From positions 1 through 8,494 of the forward strand of contig CANCOG010000203.1 in the NCBI GenBank assembly GCA_947379685.1: DNA of 8,494 bases. The letters are read 5' to 3'. Origin of the DNA: Flavipsychrobacter stenotrophus (lineage in GTDB: Bacteria; Bacteroidota; Bacteroidia; Chitinophagales; Chitinophagaceae). The notes under the pieces were generated by a model, which was given only the letters and a program-made list of their open reading frames with translations, was not told the origin of the DNA and made no database searches. Made by a program: the position numbers and the translations under genes. Shown here one piece after another: positions 1 through 5,998 of the stretch. Within the stretch, counting starts at the first letter, position 1; each line of letters begins with the position of its first letter.

Positions 1-1
1 G

Positions 2-448
2 GGTTTGTCACTCTCCCCTATTGGCGCCTACCTTTCTGTTACCGGTCATTTTGCCGTTGTTCCGGTTTTATTTTCGTTCATAGTTGTTACCTGGGTCGCC
101 GGATTCGATATCATCTATGCACTACAGGACGAGTCTTTTGACCGCAGTCAGAAATTACATTCTATTCCGGCGGCGCTGGGTGTGCGCAATGCCCTCATTG
201 TGTCCATTATTCTGCATGTGTTTTCTGCTGCAATTGTGATTGCAGCTGGCTTCTATGGCCACTTTAACTGGATATACTGGTGCGGTGCAATTTTCTATTT
301 CTGCCTGCTCACCTACCAGCACCTGCTGGTAAAACCAAGTGACCTCAGCAAGGTGAATATGGCCTTCGCCAACACTAATGGTATCGCGAGTGTGGTATTT
401 GCGGTGTTTACAATTGTGGCGTTGCTGGTGGGCATGTCATTGATTTAA
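2..448 (+). CDS. UbiA-family polyprenyltransferase, C-terminal part (5' end outside window)
   Basis: The frame is open from the window edge to TAA at 446-448, so only the last 148 residues are visible, about half of a family member of roughly 290. The family transfers a polyprenyl chain onto an aromatic acid in the inner membrane during ubiquinone or menaquinone synthesis. The second Asp-rich motif is intact at about residues 35-50 of the visible part (FDIIYALQDESFDR, followed by LHSIPAALG); these Asp residues bind the Mg-diphosphate of the prenyl donor. The C-terminal LSKVNMAFANTNGIASVVF pattern also fits the family. About four hydrophobic membrane segments can be seen. The first Asp-rich motif lies upstream, outside the window. 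The TTG at 5 is an internal Leu codon, not a start. Bacteroidota normally use menaquinone, so an MqnP-type role or a broader UbiA role are both possible; the sequence does not decide. The family call is secure, the substrate is not. Confidence 0.9.
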   Translation, partial: GLSLSPIGAYLSVTGHFAVVPVLFSFIVVTWVAGFDIIYALQDESFDRSQKLHSIPAALGVRNALIVSIILHVFSAAIVIAAGFYGHFNWIYWCGAIFYFCLLTYQHLLVKPSDLSKVNMAFANTNGIASVVFAVFTIVALLVGMSLI

Positions 449-586
449 ATTGTATTATTTCTGGGATATAAGCTCTCGGTCTCTGGAGACTCTCCTTCCT
501 TCGCAAAACGCTCCGCCATGCGGGTAGGCATCAAATCACCAACAAAAACATTTGGGTTTTCCACCCTATCGACAAAATGCATTTAC

Positions 587-663
587 GTAGGGGCGATCCC
601 TTGCGGTCGCCCTACATTAGCGGCCAATGTCAAGCAAGGGCGACCGCAAGGGATCGCCCCTAC
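587..663. repeat. REPIN-like inverted pair of REP palindromes
   Basis: Two 27-base arms, 587-613 and 637-663, are perfect reverse complements separated by 23 bases. Each arm is itself a hairpin: GGGCGA (591-596) pairs with TCGCCC (607-612), and GGGCGA (638-643) pairs with TCGCCC (654-659), each around a 10-base loop. The spacer adds a third small inverted repeat, ACATT (614-618) with AATGT (626-630). Two palindromes facing each other across a short spacer is the REPIN/BIME architecture, which RAYT (REP-associated tyrosine transposase) proteins mobilise in other bacteria. No transposase is in the window. The G+C-rich palindrome stands out from its A/T-richer surroundings. It could instead be a MITE remnant. 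It lacks the T-run of an intrinsic terminator. Confidence 0.8.
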
Positions 664-747
664 TTTGACATCTAAAAAATCCCCTGGATTGCACTACTGA
701 ACAATTGCAGGTCTCAATTCCCCGAAAGACTCCGCCCGCTCTACCGG

Positions 748-871
748 GCAATGTCATTGACTTAAAAGGGTTTTCATTGCGGCTTTGCTTCAAATTAACC
801 GAGCGATGATTGAATAAACTGGGAACTGCGCCTCTGCGTCTTGGCGCGAAACCTTAAGTCAATTACATTGC
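748..871. repeat. imperfect 18-bp inverted repeat flanking about 88 bp
   Basis: The arm at 748-765 (GCAATGTCATTGACTTAA) is matched in reverse complement by 854-871 with 17 of 18 bases. The outer flanks are also similar, but as a direct repeat: GCTCTACCGGG at 738-748 and GCTCTATCGGG at 870-880 (10 of 11). A small perfect hairpin, GCCCG (734-738) with CGGGC (745-749), overlaps the left end. The interior has no ORF worth calling. The arrangement could be a small non-autonomous element or a degraded repeat; one copy cannot decide this. Confidence 0.5.
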
Positions 872-1135
872 TCTATCGGGACTTGTGACATTCAAAATCA
901 AGGCTTCAACAATCATTCGAATTAAAAAAACACAATTATGAATAGTCGTGGATTTATTAACCAATAATTAAAGTACCACTGGTGCTATTTGGGTACATAC
1001 TTAGGTTTAAAACAACTTATCAACAAAACGACTGTTTTGAGTGTGATTTTTTGGTTATTTCTCGCTTAAACTGTATATTACGCTTTGATTTATTCAAATG
1101 CAATAAAATACCTCTGTTTTTTAAATTACTATTTT

Positions 1136-4100
1136 ATGAACTCAAAAAATTTACTTCTGAATTTTCGTGTGGCTACCCTTGTGTTTATGGCTGTTTGCCT
1201 GGGTAACACGGCAATGGCACAGATCGTAAATACCTATGCCGGTACAGGTACAGGAGGTTTCGCCGGTGACGGTGGACAAGCTACAGCAGCCAGAATAAAC
1301 CAGGACATTATTATTGCAACCGATGCAGCTAACAATGTTTATATAGCGGATTATGCAAATAACCGCATACGAAAAGTTACCGCCTCAACCGGTATTATCA
1401 CAACAATCGCCGGAACTGGTAGTGCCAGCTTCAGTGGTGATGGTGGTGCCGCGACAGCTGCCACCTTAAATGGCCCTTCAGGCGTTGCTGTTGATGGATC
1501 TGGCAATGTATACATTGCTGATGTTAATAATAATCGCGTAAGGATCGTAAATACCTCGGGGGTAATCAACACGTTTGCTGGCACCGGTACTGGCAGTTTT
1601 AGTGGCGATGGCGGTCCTGCAACTGCGGCCACCCTAAACGCTCCCGGCAGAGTATTCTGCGATCCGGCGGGTAATGTTTATGTATCGGACAGGAACAACT
1701 ACAGAATAAGAAAGATAAATACATCATTGGTAATTACAACCTTTGCGGGTAATGGTTCATCGAGCTACGGTGGAGATGGTGGGCCGGCAACCGCTGCAAG
1801 TTTTGGGATACCTTATTGCATGGCAATCGATGCCTCTGCCAACTTATATCTTGCTGACTTATATGACAACAGAGTTCGTAAAATTGATGCATCTTCCGGC
1901 ATTATTACAACCTTCGCCGGAAATGGCTCAGGTACCTTCTCAGGAAACGGAGGCCCTGCAACAGCTGCAGGCGTTCCCGGACCAGAAGGCATCGCATTCG
2001 ACTCGTACGGAAATCTTTACATCGGAGACAACACTACTGGTTTGGGCGATAACAGGATTCGTAGGGTTGACCCTTGCGGTATAATAACCACCTATGCGGG
2101 AACTGGTGGTTCCGGATCAAGTGGAGACGGTGGAGCAGCGACCGCCGCAACATTCTACTTTCCCGGAGGAGTTGCGGTAGATGGCAATAACATACTATAC
2201 ATTGCTGACCAGTTTAACAATAAAGTTCGTTATATCCCAATCGCTGCACCATATAATCGTGCGCCTTACTTTACTTCCGGAACTTCTCAAACGCTCACAT
2301 TATGCCAAAACGCTTCGGCGACTTCCATTAATTCATTATTATCCATTATTGACTCTGATAATTGCCAAACAGAAACATGGAGTGTTCTTTTGGCTCCAGT
2401 GAATGGCAGCCTTGGTGGCTTCACGACTACTGCAAATGCAAACATGGGCACATTGACACCAACCGGCTTAACCTATGCGCCTACTGCTGGCTATAGTGGT
2501 ACGGACTCTTTCAAAGTTACCATTTCCGACGGCTATCTTTCGGACACGATAACAGTATATGTAACTATTAATCCATTACCGAATGCGGGCACTATTACTG
2601 GCGCTTCTACAGTTTGTACAGGCACAACAATAACACTGACTGATGCCGCAGGCGGAGGTACATGGAGCGGAAGTACTTCAATTGCCACGGTTAGTTCGAC
2701 CGGAGTTGTCACCGGAGTTACTGCGGGCACTGTTACAATTAGCTATACTGTAACAAACAGTTGCGGTAGTTCTTACGCTACGGCAACAATTACCGTTAAT
2801 ACAACACCAAATGCCGGAACAATAAGCGGGTTCTCCAGCTTCTGTGAAAGCTCAACTATCACATTAACCGAAACTGCTACGGGTGGCACCTGGACCAGTG
2901 GTACAACCAGCGTTGCAACAGTTAATTCTTCAGGAGTTGTTACTGGCGTATCCCCTGGAACGTCGGTAATATCCTATACCGTTACTACCGCCTGCGGTTC
3001 TGCCTATGCAACCCACACCGTTACGGTAAATCCAATGCCGGCATACATCACAGGGCCATCAGCTGTTTGTGAAGGCGGATCTACCATTACACTGGGAGAA
3101 ACTTCAACCGGTGGTACCTGGAGCAGTTCGGCTACCGGCCTGGCTACGGTAACATCAACCGGCGTGGTTACTGGTGTGAGCGCAGGAACAGTCAATATTT
3201 CTTATATGTACACAACTACGGGTTGTGGTGTATTTATGACCGTTACTGTAAATCCGCTGCCAGGAGTAATAACTGGTCCTGCATCAGTTTGTTCCGGGGC
3301 TACCATCAGCGAGTCTACTACATCGACAACAGGTACCTGGACGAGTGGCACTACATCTGTAGCTACAATCAGCAGTACTGGCACTGTTACCGGGGTTACA
3401 GCTGGCACATCAATTATCACTTACGCGCTGCCTACAGGCTGCCAGGTTACAAAATCAATTACAGTAAATGCCGCACCGGGGTCTATTACCGGATCATCGT
3501 CGGTTTGTGAAGGGTTGAGCACTACATTAGCCAGCTCATCTGGAACAGGAACATGGGTAAGCAGCGCAACTGCAATTGCAACTGTTGGCTCGCCTTCAGG
3601 CATTGTTACAGGTATGTCTGCGGGCACTGCCAATATCACATATATCGCACCTGGCGGTTGTTTTACGTCTATGACATTTACGGTTAACCCAACCCCGGCA
3701 GCCATCTCTGGTCCGGCTGTTGTTTGTACAGGAAGCACTATTAATTTGACCGATGCTTCTGGTAGTGGCACATGGAGCAGCAGCAATACTACACGAGCTA
3801 CCGTAGGGGCTAGCAGCGGAGTGGTAACAGGTGTTACAGCTGGCTCTTTAGCAATTACATTTACATTATCTACCGGCTGCCTTATTTCATCGGCACTTAC
3901 AGTAAACCCGACACCTGGTGCTATTTCAGGGCCAACTGCAGTTTGTACCAATTCAACAATCTCTTTGAGCAACGCATTGTCTGGCGGGTCATGGACAAGT
4001 GCCAGTACAAGCATTGCAACTGCAGGTATTTCGACCGGCGTTGTAACAGGAGTTACTGCAGGTTCAGCAACCATATCTTATACAATATCGGGCTGTGCTG

Positions 4101-5794
4101 CTACCACATCTATTACTGTTAATCCTCAGCCAGCAGCCATCGTAACTCCATTAGGTGATACCATGCTTTGCCCGGGCGGCTTCGTTGTTTTGGCTTCCAG
4201 CATTGGTACAGCCTATACCTACCAATGGTATAACGGAGCATCGTCTCCTATTTCCGGTTCAACTGATGATTACTACCTGGCTACAGCCGGTGCTAATTAC
4301 CAGGTGGCTATTACCAATACTTATGGGTGTACATCCTTTTCAGCACCAACCAGCGTAACCATTAACCCGGCTACTGCAACAATAACTTATACCGGCCCAA
4401 CTACAATATGCTCTAGCTCCAGCGCAACACTGATGGCCAATACAGGTACAGGGCTTACTTACCAGTGGACACTCGGTGGCTCAGCAATTGCTGGTGCTAC
4501 CAGCAGTTCTTATCCGGCAGCAACAAACGGTACTTACAATGTAGTTGTCAGTAATGCAGCAGGTTGCTCGGCTACTTCATCAGGAATGGGGCTGACAGTT
4601 ATTGCAGCACCGGCAACTACGCTCATGCTTACCGGACCGTTGTCGTTCTGTGCAGGAGACAGCGTTATTATTACTTCTTCAACAGGAACCGGTTATACCT
4701 ACCAATGGCAAATTGGTGGAGTAAACATCTCCGGTGCCACAAACAATAACTATACTGCTACTACTACAGGAAACTACCAGGTATTGATCACTAATCCTTT
4801 CCCTTGCACCAGCACATCGGCTACAGCGGCGGTTAATGTTTCATCACTGCCATCTGCGTCTATTGCTGTGAGCGGATCATCAACCTTCTGCTCAGGCGGA
4901 AGCGCGGCGCTTTCAGTTCCTGCCGTAGCCGGCAATACCTACCAGTGGTATAAGAATGGTATTTTAATTACCGGTGCGACTTCTGCAGCTTATACAGCTA
5001 CTACAGGCGGCAACTTCACAACAAGGGTTACTTCCTCAGCGGGTTGCAGCAATGTTACTTTCCCTTCATTCCTCGTGACTGAATTGGTAACACCTGCTGT
5101 TGTACCTATCACATCAACTACTTTCTGCTGGGGTGGCAGTGCTGTATTGGGTGTAAATATTTCCAGTTCAACTGGCGTACTTTATCAATGGCAGCTTGGT
5201 GGTACAGATATCACAGGCGCAACTAACAGCACCTACTCAGCCGGCACAACGGGCACTTATGGTTGTACCGTAAATATCGTCGGTAGTTGCATTGCAGGCG
5301 CTACTCCAGTTTCAGTTGTTCAGAATCCATTACCAAATCCAATTATCTATTGGGACGGCGTAAATCTTACTACTCAATCGTACTATGTATCTTACCAGTG
5401 GTTCAGGAACCTTGTTCCGCTGAGTGCTACCTTCCCATTCTTTGTACCGAGCGATGCAGGCAGTTATACAGTTAGGGTAATTGATACTAACGGTTGTCAG
5501 TCAGTATCTACAGGTATGATCCTTACCAGGATAGGTGTAACAAGAACTCTGGGAACAAATACACTTTCAGCTGATGAGATCAGCATCTTCCCTAATCCAT
5601 CGCAGGGCATTGTCCATGTTGTTGCTGCAGAACCTTTGAAGGCAGTGATCAATGCCATAGACGGAAGAAAAATTATGGAACAAGCTGACGCAACCGAAAT
5701 CAACATCTCCTCACTTTCTGAAGGCATCTATACCCTGATGCTCTTCAACCAGCAAGGCCAGATGATCAAAGTTGAAAAGCTGATCAGGAATTAG
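1136..5794 (+). CDS. Secreted NHL-propeller / multi-Ig surface protein with T9SS type A sorting domain
   Basis: This is a 1552-residue exported protein, probably crossing the inner membrane by Sec and the outer membrane by T9SS. I chose ATG 1136 because it places a normal signal peptide at the N-terminus: K4, R11, a hydrophobic core, and AMA before Q29 as the likely cleavage site. An in-frame ATG at 1085 would add 17 residues ahead of it. No Shine-Dalgarno is present, only A/T-rich sequence, usual for Bacteroidota. Domains in order: six NHL repeats (about residues 30-369), cadherin-like domain (374-482), seven Big_2-like Ig repeats (483-999), six YQW-type Ig/PKD-like repeats (1000-1468), linker, and T9SS sorting tail (1482-1552). 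Twelve of the thirteen Ig repeats carry a Cys pair. The protein is rich in Ser, Thr, Gly and Ala, as in extracellular stalks. Its stalk is shared with the next gene. A role as adhesin, matrix or binding protein is inference; no catalytic domain is visible. Confidence 0.95.
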   Translation: MNSKNLLLNFRVATLVFMAVCLGNTAMAQIVNTYAGTGTGGFAGDGGQATAARINQDIIIATDAANNVYIADYANNRIRKVTASTGIITTIAGTGSASFSGDGGAATAATLNGPSGVAVDGSGNVYIADVNNNRVRIVNTSGVINTFAGTGTGSFSGDGGPATAATLNAPGRVFCDPAGNVYVSDRNNYRIRKINTSLVITTFAGNGSSSYGGDGGPATAASFGIPYCMAIDASANLYLADLYDNRVRKIDASSGIITTFAGNGSGTFSGNGGPATAAGVPGPEGIAFDSYGNLYIGDNTTGLGDNRIRRVDPCGIITTYAGTGGSGSSGDGGAATAATFYFPGGVAVDGNNILYIADQFNNKVRYIPIAAPYNRAPYFTSGTSQTLTLCQNASATSINSLLSIIDSDNCQTETWSVLLAPVNGSLGGFTTTANANMGTLTPTGLTYAPTAGYSGTDSFKVTISDGYLSDTITVYVTINPLPNAGTITGASTVCTGTTITLTDAAGGGTWSGSTSIATVSSTGVVTGVTAGTVTISYTVTNSCGSSYATATITVNTTPNAGTISGFSSFCESSTITLTETATGGTWTSGTTSVATVNSSGVVTGVSPGTSVISYTVTTACGSAYATHTVTVNPMPAYITGPSAVCEGGSTITLGETSTGGTWSSSATGLATVTSTGVVTGVSAGTVNISYMYTTTGCGVFMTVTVNPLPGVITGPASVCSGATISESTTSTTGTWTSGTTSVATISSTGTVTGVTAGTSIITYALPTGCQVTKSITVNAAPGSITGSSSVCEGLSTTLASSSGTGTWVSSATAIATVGSPSGIVTGMSAGTANITYIAPGGCFTSMTFTVNPTPAAISGPAVVCTGSTINLTDASGSGTWSSSNTTRATVGASSGVVTGVTAGSLAITFTLSTGCLISSALTVNPTPGAISGPTAVCTNSTISLSNALSGGSWTSASTSIATAGISTGVVTGVTAGSATISYTISGCAATTSITVNPQPAAIVTPLGDTMLCPGGFVVLASSIGTAYTYQWYNGASSPISGSTDDYYLATAGANYQVAITNTYGCTSFSAPTSVTINPATATITYTGPTTICSSSSATLMANTGTGLTYQWTLGGSAIAGATSSSYPAATNGTYNVVVSNAAGCSATSSGMGLTVIAAPATTLMLTGPLSFCAGDSVIITSSTGTGYTYQWQIGGVNISGATNNNYTATTTGNYQVLITNPFPCTSTSATAAVNVSSLPSASIAVSGSSTFCSGGSAALSVPAVAGNTYQWYKNGILITGATSAAYTATTGGNFTTRVTSSAGCSNVTFPSFLVTELVTPAVVPITSTTFCWGGSAVLGVNISSSTGVLYQWQLGGTDITGATNSTYSAGTTGTYGCTVNIVGSCIAGATPVSVVQNPLPNPIIYWDGVNLTTQSYYVSYQWFRNLVPLSATFPFFVPSDAGSYTVRVIDTNGCQSVSTGMILTRIGVTRTLGTNTLSADEISIFPNPSQGIVHVVAAEPLKAVINAIDGRKIMEQADATEINISSLSEGIYTLMLFNQQGQMIKVEKLIRN
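1223..2242 (+). repeat. Six NHL repeats forming a predicted beta-propeller (in the 1136-5794 protein)
   Basis: Six tandem units begin at 1223, 1394, 1562, 1730, 1901 and 2081; the first five are 57, 56, 56, 57 and 60 residues. Each reads roughly I-I-T-T-F-A-G-T-G, then a GDGGPATAA-type loop, then GVAVD-GNVYIAD-NNRIRKV. The last part is the classic NHL blade signature. The GDGG loop is conserved in five blades and is GNGG in blade 5. Blade 5 also has a short insertion (NTTGLG) before its DNRIRRV strand. Six blades suffice for one closed propeller, a fold that usually binds proteins, glycans or nucleic acids. In this secreted setting it probably forms the ligand-facing tip; the ligand is unknown. 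Confidence 0.93.
2255..2581 (+). other. Cadherin-like / bacterial Ig-like domain (in the 1136-5794 protein)
   Basis: About 109 residues (374-482) between the propeller and the Ig stalk. The segment starts NRAPYFTSG and ends with LTYAPTAGYSGTDSFKVTISDG. The pattern tYtP-aGysGtDsF-v-vsDG is typical of cadherin-like domains in bacterial surface proteins. Two Cys residues (in LTLCQN and SDNCQTE) could form a disulfide. The neighbouring gene has no counterpart in this position. The exact Pfam family is uncertain. Confidence 0.75.
2582..4132 (+). repeat. Seven tandem Big_2-like Ig repeats (in the 1136-5794 protein)
   Basis: Unit starts are 2582, 2810, 3041, 3263, 3479, 3698 and 3917, with lengths of 76, 77, 74, 72, 73, 73 and 72 residues. 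The consensus is G-I-T/S-G-P-x-x-V-C, then G-T-W-x-S, I/V-A-T-V-x-S-x-G-V-V-T-G-V-T/S-A-G-T, I-S-Y-T, a GC dipeptide and V-N-P-x-P at the end. The TGVVTGVTAG core is characteristic of Big_2-type Ig domains of bacterial adhesins. Every unit has one Cys near residue 10 and one near residue 55, which suggests one disulfide per domain. Units 3 to 7 have colinear counterparts in the next gene; units 1 and 2 do not. Confidence 0.9.
4133..5539 (+). repeat. Six YQW-type Ig/PKD-like repeats (in the 1136-5794 protein)
   Basis: Units of about 80 residues begin at 4133, 4373, 4613, 4853, 5090 and 5330. Each has the pattern YTYQWYNG-x-x-I-S-G-A-T-x-x-x-Y-x-A-T-x-x-G-x-Y-x-V-x-I-T-N-x-x-G-C. The first five have a Cys near residue 12 (for example TICSS, TFCSG) and another in the terminal GC or PC. 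The sixth lacks the first Cys (it reads WDGVNLTTQSYYVSYQW) and keeps only NGC. Such a last unit just before a sorting tail is common in Bacteroidota surface proteins. The first unit and the start of the second are duplicated in the next gene. Confidence 0.88.
5579..5791 (+). other. T9SS type A C-terminal sorting domain
   Basis: The last 71 residues (1482-1552) match the Por secretion tail. They open with ISIFPNPSQG, have a middle motif INAIDGRKI, continue with INISSLSEGIYTLML, and end in a Lys-containing strand (IKVEKLIRN). In characterised systems this tail directs the protein through the T9SS translocon and is removed, often with attachment to the cell surface. It directly implies that the organism has a type IX secretion system. 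Confidence 0.95.
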
Positions 5795-5819
5795 TAGATA
5801 AAAAATAATATAAATGTCC

Positions 5820-5863
5820 TTCAAAGGGTGCATTGCTCAACGCAATGCACCCTTTGAAATTTT
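5820..5863 (+). terminator. Intrinsic terminator after the NHL/Ig gene
   Basis: A perfect 17-bp stem (5820-5836 with 5842-5858) closes a 5-base loop, TCAAC. The left arm is TTCAAAGGGTGCATTGC. A short T-run (TTTT, 5860-5863) follows one base after the stem. The hairpin starts 26 bases after the stop codon. A/T-rich sequence upstream (5798-5815) gives an A/T tract on the other side too, so it could work in both directions. It separates the two paralogous genes into different transcription units. Confidence 0.88.
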
Positions 5864-5940
5864 GTGCCCTTCGGGATCTCCTTAACCAAAAAATATTATT
5901 TAATTAATTCGGGAAACCCCGTCCGGTTATATTGCGCTGC

Positions 5941-5948
5941 TACTTTTG
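5941..5948 (+). promoter_or_regulatory. Possible Bacteroidota -7 promoter element upstream of the GEVED/Ig gene
   Basis: TACTTTTG matches the Bacteroidota -7 consensus TAnnTTTG exactly and lies 51 bases before the start at 5999, between the terminator and the gene. No clear TTG -33 element lies at the expected spacing, which weakens the call. The A/T-rich stretch just before the start codon (about 5979-5998) replaces a Shine-Dalgarno site. Confidence 0.3.
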
Positions 5949-5998
5949 CCGGTGACCGGTTACGTCAACGCAGCCGAATAAAATATAATATTTTATCT

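Larger units (their letters stand above)
449..1135. other. 687-bp intergenic region with palindromic repeats, no supported gene
   Basis: Between the prenyltransferase stop and the signal-peptide start of the NHL protein I find no convincing coding sequence. The first 420 bases are repeat-rich: a REPIN-like palindrome pair at 587-663 and an inverted repeat at 748-871. The piece at about 831-852 (CTCTGCGTCTTGGCGCGAAACC) resembles a dispersed non-coding sequence I associate with bacterial intergenic DNA; this is recognition only. From about 900 the DNA becomes A/T-rich, as expected for the leader of the next gene. No good match to the Bacteroidota promoter (TTG, then TAnnTTTG) was found before 1136. 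No convincing terminator follows the prenyltransferase. Confidence 0.7.

Noticed and set aside
479..490. Small palindrome GTCTC-TG-GAGAC as a terminator for the prenyltransferase
   Set aside because: The stem is only 5 bp with a 2-base loop and has no T-run after it.
518..700. A 60-codon + strand reading frame between the prenyltransferase and the NHL protein
   Set aside because: Its C-terminal half is the translation of the REPIN-like palindrome (GRPQGIAPT), a typical spurious peptide from such repeats. It has no domain and no start context.
1079..1087. TA followed by CGC and TTTG as a -7 promoter element for the NHL/Ig gene
   Set aside because: The spacing between TA and TTTG is three bases where the consensus has two, and the nearest TTG (1051-1053) is too far upstream.
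1085..1135. Upstream in-frame ATG giving a 17-residue N-terminal extension
   Set aside because: The extension would put extra residues in front of a complete signal peptide that begins properly at 1136.
982..1206. A 74-codon + strand frame overlapping the start of the NHL/Ig gene
   Set aside because: It overlaps the signal-peptide region of a well-supported gene in another frame, sits in A/T-rich leader DNA, and shows no recognisable feature.
3421..4074. A 217-codon minus-strand frame, and similar ones such as 7666-8076
   Set aside because: They lie opposite the Ig repeats and simply mirror them: the recurring AVTPVTTPVE is the complement of the STGVVTGVTAG core. Repetitive Ser/Thr/Val codons keep the opposite frame open.
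2582..4132. Regular periodicity of about 219 bases suggesting a CRISPR-like or satellite array
   Set aside because: The period is protein-domain sized, the units differ in length by whole codons, and conservation is at the amino-acid level. These are tandem Ig domains.
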